From NCBI GenBank assembly GCA_036337015.1, contig JAYZEZ010000005.1:195992-259991 (forward strand): a stretch of DNA of 64,000 nucleotides, in the 5' to 3' direction. The notes under the pieces are model-generated. The model saw only the letters and a program-made list of their open reading frames with translations, had not been told where the DNA came from and did no database searches. Numbering within the stretch: position 1 is the first letter of the stretch; each line of letters opens with the position of its first letter. The position numbers were made by a program, and so were the translations under genes. Shown one piece after another: positions 27,034 through 35,809 of this stretch. Origin of the DNA: Casp-alpha2 sp036337015 (GTDB lineage: Bacteria; Pseudomonadota; Alphaproteobacteria; Rhodospirillales; Casp-alpha2).

Positions 27034-27783
27034 ATGATGACTAGGTACGCTAAAATTTTAATGGGCGGAATAGTTTGTTTAATTTTTTCCAGCAGTGTCC
27101 AAGCAGAACCAATTTATCATGAAAAATTTTACCCAGATGGTTCTGGTCCATTCCCTGCAGTCATAGCGCTACACACCAGTGGTGGTTTCAAAACAGTAAA
27201 ACATCTTATCCAAAGGTATGTTGATGATGGATTTGCCGTTTATGCCCCAGATTTTTTTAAAAGGCACGGTCTGACCCCAAGAAAAAGAATGAAAACATTT
27301 GATCGTTTTAGAGAAGACATAGAAAAAGATTTGTCCGAAATTGTCGCTCTTATGAAAAAAGATCCTAAGGTCCAGGAAAAAAATGTTTTTGCTACAGGTT
27401 TTTCCAACGGAGGATTCTGGGTTGGTTATTTAACGGGAAGTTCAAAAGTGAGTGCTGGTGTTGCGCATTATGGCGTTTGGAAAGCAAATTTTGGAAGGGA
27501 AATGACAAATCCATATCCCATGAAATATTTCTCAAAATCAAGCACCCCAATATTGGCGTTACATGGTGGTGGTGACAGCGTCCAAAGGATTAAGTTTGCT
27601 GAGGAAGCGTGGGACGAATTAAGGAGCAGAGGAGCGAGACTTGAAACCCATGTTTATCCACATGCCGATCACGCATGGGATCGAAAGAACTATAAAAAAC
27701 ACCCTTACGATGAAGTTGCTCAGAACGCTGATAAAGATTCTCATAAACGAACAATAGAATTCTTTAAGAAATATATGAAATAA
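27034..27783 (+). CDS. secreted dienelactone-hydrolase-family alpha/beta hydrolase
   Basis: The 249-residue protein has a signal peptide (cleavage likely after VQA, residue 24), then an alpha/beta hydrolase. It has IALHTSGGF, the nucleophile motif GFSNGG (Ser124), Asp181 in HGGGDS and His213 in HADHAWD. Classic dienelactone hydrolases use Cys, so this is a Ser-type relative; substrate unknown, location periplasmic. The ribosome site AGGAGG is excellent. It is the only intact gene inside the tRNA-Phe element and is thus its likely cargo. Confidence 0.85.
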   Translation: MMTRYAKILMGGIVCLIFSSSVQAEPIYHEKFYPDGSGPFPAVIALHTSGGFKTVKHLIQRYVDDGFAVYAPDFFKRHGLTPRKRMKTFDRFREDIEKDLSEIVALMKKDPKVQEKNVFATGFSNGGFWVGYLTGSSKVSAGVAHYGVWKANFGREMTNPYPMKYFSKSSTPILALHGGGDSVQRIKFAEEAWDELRSRGARLETHVYPHADHAWDRKNYKKHPYDEVAQNADKDSHKRTIEFFKKYMK

Positions 27784-27882
27784 ATAAATTAGGATATTTA
27801 TCTAAAATGACCTTATTCAGACCAAAAACTGCTCAATGAGCTTGCCCGAGAATGTGTCCGTAAGAAATACAAAGGGTGTTGA

Positions 27883-28083
27883 GTCATAGAAAGTAACGAA
27901 CAATCAATAACGTGCTACTTCTGTTTTGAAACATTTGAAGTTGATCTGGGAATTGACCAAACATTTAGTGGTCATAATACTGAGATATATGACTGTGTCG
28001 TATGCTGCAATCCCAACAAGATAGACTACGAAGTTTATGAAGGTGAAGTTAGCACTGTAATTGTCGGCGATGGAAACGAATAA
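27883..28083 (+). pseudogene. decayed CPXCG-type cysteine-rich small protein gene
   Basis: The frame reads IESNEQSITCYFCFETFEVD and later DCVVCCNPNKIDYEVYEGEV. It resembles the roughly 65-residue CPXCG zinc-ribbon family, whose members have CPYCG and DCQVCCRP. Here the first motif is CYFCF, and no ATG, GTG or TTG opens the frame after the stop at 27880-27882. An AAAGGG sequence sits where a ribosome site should be, before GTC ATA. The frame also continues open past the TAA to 28170. I read it as a degenerated gene. Confidence 0.5.
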
Positions 28084-28352
28084 GCATCCAGATGCAGACA
28101 CCCTGAATGGGATTATCCTCCTCCTAACTCTGTAGCTGAAAGTATCCTAAAGGCCGTCTGTAGTCGGTGATGAATAGGTCTAAAAACCATAGTCAAAGAG
28201 ACTTACTCTCCAATATTTCTAAAGTTAAAATCTGTTACGGGTTATAGAGAGACGTTGGCGCCTCTTTGGTATACAGTTTGGTCTACACTCCAATCGTCTC
28301 ATTTAGAGAAACATTGGAATTCAGTAGTTTAACCTGAGTGTTACCGGAGAAA

Positions 28353-28428
28353 TGGTGCCCAGGGGCGGAATTGAACCACCGACACGAGGATTTTCAGTCC
28401 ACTGCTCTACCAACTGAGCTACCTGGGC
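28353..28428 (-). tRNA. tRNA-Phe (anticodon GAA)
   Basis: A 76-nt cloverleaf on the minus strand begins GCCCAGGTAGCTCAG. The anticodon loop is CTGAAAA, with anticodon GAA and a 5-bp stem. The T arm is GGTGGTTCAATTCCGCC, and the acceptor stem closes with CCTGGGC and an encoded CCA. Its 3' end is the attachment site of the adjoining element. Confidence 0.97.
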
Positions 28429-28564
28429 TTTTCCCCAAAAGGGAAGAGGTCTTTATAAATTGAAAGATCCATTTAAACACGAAAAGCGCTTATAGAAGAA
28501 ATCCTTAATTGTGTCCAGCATAGCTACATCCTCTGATAAAAACAGTCTGTACCTAAGTCTTTTT

Positions 28565-28771
28565 TTAATCATCTTCGACTACAGCAAAATTACTGTCACT
28601 AGGAGCTTCATCGGTAGGAATTCTATATTTACCATCAAGCCAACGTCCCAAATCCAAATTGGAACAACGACCTGAACAAAATGGTTTAAATTTATCCAAA
28701 GTTGGCTTACTGCAGATAGGACAACAACTTTTTTTTATGGGAACAATTTTATTCTTGTTTTTTTCACTCAT
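28565..28771 (-). CDS. yacG: DNA gyrase inhibitor YacG
   Basis: The 68-residue zinc-finger protein has the CPIC and FCSGRC ligands, the YacG signature LDLGRWLDGKYRIP and an acidic tail. YacG binds one zinc and in E. coli binds the GyrB C-terminal region. It overlaps the end of the upstream RNase gene by 8 nt, so the two are coupled. This order closes a housekeeping cluster conserved in alphaproteobacteria. Confidence 0.94.
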   Translation of the reverse strand: MSEKNKNKIVPIKKSCCPICSKPTLDKFKPFCSGRCSNLDLGRWLDGKYRIPTDEAPSDSNFAVVEDD

Positions 28772-30242
28772 GTCCTAATTTCTCCATACCGAAGAACACC
28801 TCATACTGGCCTTCTAAAAAAGTTCGATCAGCCTCAAGATTAATGATAAGTCCTAGTTTATCCTGCACTTCAGAAAGGGCGGTCGCCGCAGTTGCATTGC
28901 CACCACTCTTTCCCTCAAACTGTTCAATTATTTTTTCCTGCGCGCGTATCAAAACACCATCCTTACCTCTATTATAAACACAATTACGAAACTCTGACAT
29001 AACTTGACGCAATGCGTCTAAAGCACAGCTTTCAGCAGATTTACTTTTTTCCAATAACTCTGAACCGTTAACAATTTTTTCAAGTGACAAACCAATTCGC
29101 TTTCGTGTCATCTCTACTAATCCCAAACGAGTAAAACCTGCTATATTAACACCTAATGGATCATTGAAAGCAGCCTCTTTCAAAGTTTTTAAAACCGTCT
29201 TCTTATGAAAATTCTTTTTAAGTGAAACGAAATCGACAACAATTAATCCTGAAAGATTACGAAGCCGTATCTGAAGTGCTACTTCCGTAGCTGCTTCTAA
29301 ATTAACATTAAAAGCTGTCTGCTCACGAGAAATTCCATCGGCGTTACCTGTATTGACATCAATAGTACATAATGCCGGAGTATTACTTATTATCAGATAT
29401 CCTCCTCCCATAAGATCAACTTTAGTTGAAAATGCAATTTCGATTTGCTCCGCAATTCCATAATATTCAAAGATATCACCTGGGCCTTTATAGCTTATTA
29501 TACTGGCTTTCGACCATGGGAAATGAACATTGCAGTATTCCTTGATACCGCAAAAGGTATCAGCACCGTCTACAATAACTTCTTTCAATTCCCCATTATT
29601 AAAGTCTCGGATAGATCGACAGGCTAGATCAACCTCTCCATATACTAGGTCAGGTGGGTTAATTTTAATAATATCTTTTTGAATTTTCCGCCAACACTCA
29701 ATAAGGAGTGTAGCATCTTTATCTATTTCTTTTTCTAAAGCTTCAACTGCGTTAGTGCGGACGATAAATCCACCGTCCTTAGGCGTAAGATTACTCGTAA
29801 TTTTAAAAAGGTAATCAATTTTTTTTTGATTTGTTATACGTCGAGATACAGAAATTCCAGTTCGAAGAGGTCTGAAAACTAAATACGTTCCTAATAGGTG
29901 GATATGCGTTGTCAATTTAGCCCCCTTGCCCTCAACTGGATCACTCAAAACCTGAACAAGTATGGAATCTCCTTCATTTATAAAATCACTAATACAACCA
30001 CCTGTTTTTCCTTCTGGACGAACCTCTGGCAATGCCAAAAATCCATCTTGAAATTCTCCAATTGAAACAAACGCAGCTTCCAAATTTCTTTTTAATACCT
30101 GTACGCGACCTAAATAGATGTTACCGACAAGGCTCGGCCTACCAGTCCGGTCTATATGAAGTTCAACCAGTCGCTCATCAGACAATAAAGCTGTATGAGT
30201 TTCACCAGGAGATTTGCGAATAATTATTTTTTCAACTGACAT
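28764..30242 (-). CDS. rng: ribonuclease E/G family endoribonuclease
   Basis: The 492-residue protein begins with an S1-containing region (NIYLGRVQVLKRNLEAAFVS), followed by the catalytic DNase I-like part with TIDVNTGNADG and the second Asp region LIVVDFVSLK. The length fits RNase G rather than full-size RNase E, as there is no long disordered C-terminal scaffold. It cuts single-stranded AU-rich RNA in mRNA decay and rRNA processing. It lies between maf and yacG, 6 nt from maf. Confidence 0.92.
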   Translation of the reverse strand: MSVEKIIIRKSPGETHTALLSDERLVELHIDRTGRPSLVGNIYLGRVQVLKRNLEAAFVSIGEFQDGFLALPEVRPEGKTGGCISDFINEGDSILVQVLSDPVEGKGAKLTTHIHLLGTYLVFRPLRTGISVSRRITNQKKIDYLFKITSNLTPKDGGFIVRTNAVEALEKEIDKDATLLIECWRKIQKDIIKINPPDLVYGEVDLACRSIRDFNNGELKEVIVDGADTFCGIKEYCNVHFPWSKASIISYKGPGDIFEYYGIAEQIEIAFSTKVDLMGGGYLIISNTPALCTIDVNTGNADGISREQTAFNVNLEAATEVALQIRLRNLSGLIVVDFVSLKKNFHKKTVLKTLKEAAFNDPLGVNIAGFTRLGLVEMTRKRIGLSLEKIVNGSELLEKSKSAESCALDALRQVMSEFRNCVYNRGKDGVLIRAQEKIIEQFEGKSGGNATAATALSEVQDKLGLIINLEADRTFLEGQYEVFFGMEKLGHE

Positions 30243-30248
30243 CGCAAT

Positions 30249-30827
30249 CTAATCAGATCTGAACCCTGAGCCACGAATTAGTGATGCAGTCTCGGCAAGT
30301 GCCAGTCCAACCACATTGGAGTACGATCCTATTATTTTAGGCACAAGTGCCGCAGCTGCTCCTTGGATAGCATAAGCCCCGGCCATGCCCTTCCATTCAC
30401 CTAACTCGATATAAGTGTCTATCTCATCTCTGTCGAGACGTTTAAATACTACTGCAGTTGATACTAAACGTGTTCTTTTTTGGCCATCAGGAGAGATCAA
30501 ACAAATACCTCCATACACGCGATGCCTACGCCCAGATAACAGTTTGAGAAACAAACGAGCTTCTTTTTCGTTTGAGGGTTTGCCAAGGATACGTCGCCCA
30601 CAAGCAACTGTTGTATCAGCGCCTAAGATCCAAAATTTAGGATATTTTTTTGCAACTGTTAAAGATTTAGAAATGGCCAGCCGTTTTACTAGTTCAGCTG
30701 GTTTTTCTCCAATGATTGGCATTTCATTTATTGAAGCTGCAACAACTTTGCTAGGATTGATTCCAATCTGCGACAACAAATTAAGCCTCCTTGGTGACGC
30801 CGAGGCAAGAATCAAGTCAGCATTCAC
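30249..30827 (-). CDS. maf: Maf-like nucleoside triphosphate pyrophosphatase
   Basis: The 192-residue protein has the Maf start LILASASPRRLNLLSQIG, the central GADTTVACGRRILGKP and the later GRRHRVYGG and GMAGAYAIQGAAA. Maf proteins hydrolyse non-canonical or modified nucleoside triphosphates to monophosphates. The start is GTG at 30827, 12 nt after the infA stop, within the infA-maf-rng-yacG order. Confidence 0.94.
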   Translation of the reverse strand: MNADLILASASPRRLNLLSQIGINPSKVVAASINEMPIIGEKPAELVKRLAISKSLTVAKKYPKFWILGADTTVACGRRILGKPSNEKEARLFLKLLSGRRHRVYGGICLISPDGQKRTRLVSTAVVFKRLDRDEIDTYIELGEWKGMAGAYAIQGAAAALVPKIIGSYSNVVGLALAETASLIRGSGFRSD

Positions 30828-30839
30828 AACGAAGCCCGA

Positions 30840-31058
30840 TTATTTAAAACGGAAAGTGATCCGGCCTTTAGTTAGATCATAAGGGGTCATTTCAACATTG
30901 ACCCGATCTCCGGCCAGCACTCGAATACGGTGCTTACGCATTTTTCCTGCAGTATGTGCTAGAATTTCATGATCGTTATCTAATACTACCCGGAACATTG
31001 CATTTGGTAGTAATTCGGTAACTGTTCCTGAAAATTCAAGTACTTCTTCTTTCGCCAT
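30840..31058 (-). CDS. infA: translation initiation factor IF-1
   Basis: The 72-residue single S1/OB-fold protein begins MAKEEVLEFSGTVTELLPNA and continues with HTAGKMRKHRIRVLAGDRV and MTPYDLTKGRI, essentially the family consensus. It binds the ribosomal A site during initiation. Start ATG is preceded by AAAGAGGAA. Its place before maf and rng is typical of alphaproteobacteria. Confidence 0.98.
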   Translation of the reverse strand: MAKEEVLEFSGTVTELLPNAMFRVVLDNDHEILAHTAGKMRKHRIRVLAGDRVNVEMTPYDLTKGRITFRFK

Positions 31059-31147
31059 AAATTCCTCTTTGCATTAAACGCGGCTCATAAAGAACTTCAT
31101 AGTGGTCATAGGTCAAGAAAAAACTAGTGTTTTTAAAATTAAATAAC

Positions 31148-31591
31148 TTAGATATCTACAACTTTAGCCTGAGGAAAACGAGCCTTTATGCGTAACAACA
31201 ACTGATCCCTTACCTTACGATAAGCGTCAAGTATAGTATCTCTATTTTCAGATTCAATAAGAGATGGATCAAACGTATTCCAAAACTCTACATCGCAAGC
31301 CATAATTCGGGTCATTTCTATGGCTTTATGTTGAGCTTCCGGGGATAGCGTAATTACTAAATCATAATAGGAATCGTCTAGGTCATCAAACGATTTTGGG
31401 CTATGACAGGAAATATCTATTCCAATTTCATCCATCACGGCCACACTAAACCCGTCAATTTCCTTTGGACGAACACCAACAGAATCGACAAATATTCGAT
31501 CTCCCTGCAAAAATTTCAACAACCCTTCAGCCATTGGCGAACGAATAGAATTCATGTTACATGCAAATAATACAGCAGATGGATAATCCAT
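31148..31591 (-). CDS. low-molecular-weight phosphatase-family protein
   Basis: The 147-residue protein carries the P-loop CNMNSIRSPMAEGLLKF near residue 11, a variant of CxxNxxRS found in low-molecular-weight phosphotyrosine phosphatases and arsenate reductases. The Asp loop is likely in the FDPS segment. Activity may be tyrosine phosphatase; no arsenic genes are nearby. It sits in the conserved UPF0262-phosphatase-infA order, 8 nt after UPF0262. Confidence 0.86.
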   Translation of the reverse strand: MDYPSAVLFACNMNSIRSPMAEGLLKFLQGDRIFVDSVGVRPKEIDGFSVAVMDEIGIDISCHSPKSFDDLDDSYYDLVITLSPEAQHKAIEMTRIMACDVEFWNTFDPSLIESENRDTILDAYRKVRDQLLLRIKARFPQAKVVDI

Positions 31592-31598
31592 AATCTAT

Positions 31599-32072
31599 TC
31601 ACACCTTAATATGCAAAACACAAATTAGAGTGAACAAACCTCTTGCTGTACGCTTATCTAATTCTACCTTTCCAACAAGACGATCACGTAATATATCTGC
31701 TCCTTCGTTATGCAAGCTCCTTCGACCTACGTCTAAGGTTTCAATACGCGAGGGAGGAGCTGATTTAATAGCTTCAAAATAGCTCTCACAAACAATAAAA
31801 TAATCTTTGACAATGCCACGAAAAAGATTCATTGACAGGTTAAAACGATCGACTTTATCACCATTCTCCAACGCGATATTGAAAACTAATCTATTTTCTT
31901 TAATGCTTAAACTCAAAACAAATGGACCATTTAAGCTTCCATTGGGTTTGAAATAATTTTCATCTAAAAGGTCGTAGATAGTTACATTTCTCTCATGCAC
32001 TACGTGAGGAGGGCGTCGAGTAACATTCTTTTCATCGAGATGAATATTAGAGATGTAGTAATTCTTAGGCAC
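31599..32072 (-). CDS. UPF0262 family protein
   Basis: The 157-residue protein matches the alphaproteobacterial UPF0262 family (HVVHERNVTIYDLLDENYF, then GPFVLSLSIKENRLVFNI and RRSLHNEGADILRDRL). No biochemical role is known. It follows hisD by 17 nt and precedes the phosphatase, as is usual, so it likely belongs to a his-linked operon. Confidence 0.88.
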   Translation of the reverse strand: MPKNYYISNIHLDEKNVTRRPPHVVHERNVTIYDLLDENYFKPNGSLNGPFVLSLSIKENRLVFNIALENGDKVDRFNLSMNLFRGIVKDYFIVCESYFEAIKSAPPSRIETLDVGRRSLHNEGADILRDRLVGKVELDKRTARGLFTLICVLHIKV

Positions 32073-32088
32073 GTAGCCACTACTTTCC

Positions 32089-33399
32089 TTAGCTATCTAT
32101 ATCTTCCTGTCGGTTAAGACGAATCCTAAGCGAATAACCATGTGCGTCCAATCCTTCGGCTTTTGCTAAAGAAACTGCAGCAGGCCCTAATTTAGCTAAA
32201 GCGGATGCGTCACTACCAATTATGGAGGTGCGCTTAAGAAAATCAAGCACTCCCAGACCAGAAGAAAAGCGCGCTGAACGCCCTGTAGGTAGCACATGAT
32301 TTGTACCAGCAATATAGTCACCTAAGGCTTCAGGCGAGTAACGACCTAAAAAAATAGCTCCAGCATTGCGAACTTTTACAGCTAAATCTTTGGGACTCTC
32401 TGTTGCTATTTCCAAATGTTCTGGAGCTATTTGATCAGTAAGTGCAACCGCATCATTTAAGTCGCTAACAACAATAACAGCACCAAAATCTTGCCAACTG
32501 GAAGCCGCAATTTGTGCCCGATCTCCGTGTTTAAGTTGACTTTCGACGGCTCTTTCAACTGCAATAGCAAATTCATCATTATCAGTAATTAAAATCGATT
32601 GAGCATTCGGATCATGTTCTGCTTGAGATAAAAGATCAGCTGCAATCCATGCCGGATCATTTTGAGCATCCGCAATCACTAGGATCTCGGATGGCCCTGC
32701 TATCATATCAATTCCAACCGTCCCAAACACTTGACGCTTAGCTGCAGCTACATAAGCATTTCCAGGGCCAATAATTTTATCCACCAGATTAATAGTTTCT
32801 GTGCCGTAGGCCAGTGCACCGATAGCCTGCGCCCCACCGACACGATATATTTCATCAATTCCAGCAATAGAGGCTGCCGCTAAAACCATTGGGTTGATTT
32901 CACCATCTGGTGTTGGTACCACCATAGCCAAGCGTTCAACTCCTGCGATTTTTGCAGGCAACGCGTTCATTAACACTGATGATGGATAAACAGCAGTTCC
33001 TCCAGGGACATACATCCCAACACTTTGTATGGGAGTCCAGCGATATCCTAAGTTTATTCCTACATCATCAATATAATCTAAATCTTCAGGCACTTGATGC
33101 TGATGGTAAGCAGTGATCCTATTAGCAGCTAGTTCTAAAGCCTCCAAAACATCTGATGAACATTTGTCCCGAGCACTAGAAATTTCATCAAACCTAAAGG
33201 CCATAGTTGATGGGTCCAGGTCATAATTGTCGAACCTCGAAGTATATTCAATTACTGCTGCATCCCCACGGTTTTTCACATCTGTTAAAATTTTGCTTAC
33301 CGCTGCATTTACATTAGAACCAGAGCCACGTTTGGCACCTAAAAATCTTTGAAATGCGCTTTCAAATCCCGGGTCGTTAGATTTAAGGCGAGTTGCCAT
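32089..33399 (-). CDS. hisD: histidinol dehydrogenase
   Basis: The 436-residue enzyme catalyses the last two oxidations of histidine synthesis (histidinol to histidine) using NAD and zinc. It shows VGMYVPGGTAVYPSSVLMNA, VDKIIGPGNAYVAAAKRQVFG and DMIAGPSEILV. Zinc-ligand regions include SQAEHDPNAQS and the later ENGxH-equivalent APEHLEI. Its ATG lies inside hisG with a 17-nt overlap, so translation is coupled. Confidence 0.97.
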   Translation of the reverse strand: MATRLKSNDPGFESAFQRFLGAKRGSGSNVNAAVSKILTDVKNRGDAAVIEYTSRFDNYDLDPSTMAFRFDEISSARDKCSSDVLEALELAANRITAYHQHQVPEDLDYIDDVGINLGYRWTPIQSVGMYVPGGTAVYPSSVLMNALPAKIAGVERLAMVVPTPDGEINPMVLAAASIAGIDEIYRVGGAQAIGALAYGTETINLVDKIIGPGNAYVAAAKRQVFGTVGIDMIAGPSEILVIADAQNDPAWIAADLLSQAEHDPNAQSILITDNDEFAIAVERAVESQLKHGDRAQIAASSWQDFGAVIVVSDLNDAVALTDQIAPEHLEIATESPKDLAVKVRNAGAIFLGRYSPEALGDYIAGTNHVLPTGRSARFSSGLGVLDFLKRTSIIGSDASALAKLGPAAVSLAKAEGLDAHGYSLRIRLNRQEDIDS

Positions 33400-34054
33400 T
33401 AAGTGCCTCCTGGAATTTTTTGATCCAGTAGCCTATTTCATCTGGACGAGTTTTCCATGCAGCTCGATTGATAGCAAGACGTGACGAAATAATTGAAATC
33501 AATTCAACCTCAACTAAACCATTTGCTTTTAAAGTCTCACCCGTTGAAACTAAATCTACTATACGACGGCAGAGACCAAGTTGCGGAGCCAATTCCATTG
33601 CTCCGTTAAGTTTAATACAATTAGCTTGCACACCCCGTGAAGAAAAATGTTTCTTTGTGAGCGTAGGATATTTAGTCGCTACACGAACACTACTCCATTT
33701 ACTTGGACTGTCGGCATCAAGCATTTCTTCAGGCTCAGCAACGACTAGACGACATTGTCCTAAACCTAAATCTAACGGTGAATATATTTCTTGATAATCG
33801 AATTCCATTAATACATCGTTCCCACATACACCAAGATGAGCGGCACCAAAAGCAACAAATGTTGCAACATCAAAGCTCCTCACTCTAATAATATCTATTT
33901 CGTTTAGATTTGTACCAAATCTCAATCGACGATCATCTGGATCGTAAAATGCTTCTTCTGGCTCTATACCGGCAAGGCTGACTATAGGCATCACTTCTTT
34001 AAGAATACGCCCCTTAGGCAAAGCCAGAACTAATTTTTCATTAACGCGTAACAT
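33383..34054 (-). CDS. hisG: ATP phosphoribosyltransferase, short form
   Basis: The 223-residue HisG catalytic core begins KLVLALPKGRILKEVMPIV and includes LGVCGNDVLME and the PRPP-binding region DLVSTGETLKANGL. It starts histidine synthesis by joining ATP and PRPP. The C-terminal regulatory domain of long HisG is absent; short enzymes normally need HisZ, which is not in this window. It overlaps hisD. Confidence 0.96.
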   Translation of the reverse strand: MLRVNEKLVLALPKGRILKEVMPIVSLAGIEPEEAFYDPDDRRLRFGTNLNEIDIIRVRSFDVATFVAFGAAHLGVCGNDVLMEFDYQEIYSPLDLGLGQCRLVVAEPEEMLDADSPSKWSSVRVATKYPTLTKKHFSSRGVQANCIKLNGAMELAPQLGLCRRIVDLVSTGETLKANGLVEVELISIISSRLAINRAAWKTRPDEIGYWIKKFQEALNGNSP

Positions 34055-34150
34055 ATGAAAGAACCTTAAATCGAATACAAATTCATATTATAAGCTATGG
34101 AATTGCCGCCTTAATAAGGGTATTTTAGTTAATTAGCCAGGAAAAGGAGC

Positions 34151-35437
34151 TTATTCTTTTATACGACAAATCTCAGCACCACACGCATTGAGCTTTTCTT
34201 CCAGACGCTCGTAACCCCTATCCAAATGATAAACCCTATTAACAATTGTCTCACCAACAGCTGTTAACCCAGCCAAAATTAAAGAGACAGAGGCACGTAA
34301 ATCTGTAGCCATTACTTGTGCACCGGATAGTTGACCAACTCCACGAACTATCGCGGAAGATCCATGAACATTAATATCTGCTCCCATTCTACATAATTCA
34401 GGTACGTGCATAAAACGATTTTCAAAAATTGTCTCGGTGATCATGGATGCCCCTTGAGCAACTGACATGAGTGTCATAATTTGTGCTTGCATATCTGTTG
34501 GAAATCCCGGGTATGGTTCAGTCATCATGTCCGCCCCCATTAACGGACCATTGATCCTTGAAACTGAAATATCATCTCCTTTATTTTTAATTGTGACACC
34601 GGCGCTAGCCAAAAGTTTAAAAACTGCTTCCGAAAGCTCCGCACGAGCACCTACTAAAGTTACATCGCCTCCGGTAATTGCTGCTGCTATTGCATAAGTT
34701 CCCGCTTCTATACGATCAGGTACGACTGAGTATTCGGTACCATTAAGCGAATTTACCCCCTGAATGGTTAATGTGTCTGTACCTATACCTTCTATCTTAG
34801 CGCCCATAGAAACCAGGCAATTAGCTAAGTCGGAAACTTCTGGCTCGCGAGCAGCATTTGCCAACACTGTTTCTCCACTAGCCAAGCAAGCTGCCATAAG
34901 AAGATTCTCAGTTCCCCCAACAGTTACCATTGGAAATACTATCCGCGTTCCAATTAGACCTTTCTTTGCTTTTGCTTCAATATAACCCTCTGTTAATTCA
35001 ATTTTCGCGCCAAGTTGCTCCAATGCCTTTAAGTGTAAATCTATAGGACGAGTACCTATTGCGCAGCCTCCAGGTAAAGACACCCGCGCAAGTCCAGTCC
35101 TTGCTAACAATGGGCCCAGCACAAGAACTGAAGCACGCATCTTACGCACGAGGTCATAGGGTGCAATGGTCTGATTTATATCCTTTGCATTGAAACTCAG
35201 CACTCGCCCCAAATTGTCATCTAGGGATACATCACCTTCAATAGAAATACTAACACCCAACTCACATAGTAGATTTTCCATAGTTGAAATATCAACTAAA
35301 TGGGGCAGATTCGATAACGTCAAATTCTTGTCTGTTAATAAACAAGCAGCCATCAATGGCAAAGCTGCGTTTTTAGCACCTCCGATAGGAATTACACCTT
35401 GAATGGGAAAGCCGCCGCGAATTTTTAAGCGATCCAT
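34151..35437 (-). CDS. murA: UDP-N-acetylglucosamine 1-carboxyvinyltransferase
   Basis: The 428-residue MurA performs the first committed peptidoglycan step, transferring enolpyruvate from PEP to UDP-GlcNAc. It shows IPIGGAKNAALPLMAA near the start, the catalytic Cys in LPGGCAIGTRP (about residue 125), and the PTDMQAQIMTL segment. The Cys form implies sensitivity to fosfomycin. It lies upstream of hisGD with a 96-nt gap and downstream of a small basic gene. Confidence 0.97.
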   Translation of the reverse strand: MDRLKIRGGFPIQGVIPIGGAKNAALPLMAACLLTDKNLTLSNLPHLVDISTMENLLCELGVSISIEGDVSLDDNLGRVLSFNAKDINQTIAPYDLVRKMRASVLVLGPLLARTGLARVSLPGGCAIGTRPIDLHLKALEQLGAKIELTEGYIEAKAKKGLIGTRIVFPMVTVGGTENLLMAACLASGETVLANAAREPEVSDLANCLVSMGAKIEGIGTDTLTIQGVNSLNGTEYSVVPDRIEAGTYAIAAAITGGDVTLVGARAELSEAVFKLLASAGVTIKNKGDDISVSRINGPLMGADMMTEPYPGFPTDMQAQIMTLMSVAQGASMITETIFENRFMHVPELCRMGADINVHGSSAIVRGVGQLSGAQVMATDLRASVSLILAGLTAVGETIVNRVYHLDRGYERLEEKLNACGAEICRIKE

Positions 35438-35501
35438 GAAGTCTCCAGCCTAATAACAGTATAGGAACTAAATATCTTGGTTAAGAAAATAAACTCTTCA
35501 T

Positions 35502-35681
35502 TTATTTGCCCCGAGGACTATGACGGATATGAGCTTGAACTTTCCGTTTATTCAAGTTCTTTCGTAATTGTTGTGCCAAACGATCACCACGACCCGGAGA
35601 ACTTTTTTCCCCAGGAATATTTTTTATCGGTAAATCGGAAGGGTTAGCACCCGGCCGACCCGGCTTACGTCTTTTTGCCAT
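35502..35681 (-). CDS. small basic protein of 59 residues, upstream of murA
   Basis: It is under 60 residues but well supported. AGGAGG lies 8 nt before ATG, and the product starts MAKRRKPGRPGANPSDLP, with RLAQQLRKNLNKRKVQAHI in the C-terminal half. It is strongly basic, with an amphipathic Lys/Arg-rich helix, so it may bind RNA, DNA or ribosomes. Similar tiny basic proteins occur near murA in alphaproteobacteria, but I know of no assigned function. Confidence 0.78.
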   Translation of the reverse strand: MAKRRKPGRPGANPSDLPIKNIPGEKSSPGRGDRLAQQLRKNLNKRKVQAHIRHSPRGK

Positions 35682-35809
35682 CTTTAACGCCTCCTAATGG
35701 AGAGAATCGATAAAACATGTTGATATACTGACACTTAATCGTCAACTCTTACACTACCACCCTTGCGCGGTCATAAGGCCTATGGCATTGTTCCGCCGCT
35801 TTTCCTATT

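Larger units (their letters stand above)
26525..28366. mobile_element. remnant integrative element at the 3' end of tRNA-Phe
   Basis: The 19-mer AGAAATGGTGCCCAGGGGC occurs at 26525-26543 and again at 28348-28366, where it covers the last 14 bases of tRNA-Phe plus 5 bases beyond. This is the arrangement left by tyrosine-recombinase integration into a tRNA 3' end. The enclosed 1.8 kb holds tandem repeats near each end, a truncated leader ORF, a complete secreted hydrolase gene and a decayed zinc-finger gene. No integrase is present, so the element is probably a scar or depends on another element. Confidence 0.72.

Noticed and set aside
27904..28101. 65-residue minus-strand ORF in the tRNA-Phe element
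   Set aside because: It runs antisense to the CPXCG-like frame, which has a recognisable Cys pattern. The minus frame has no ribosome site or known motif.
28429..28470. TTCCC/GGGAA mini-hairpin upstream of tRNA-Phe as an RNA element
   Set aside because: Only 5 bp, and such hairpins are common by chance.
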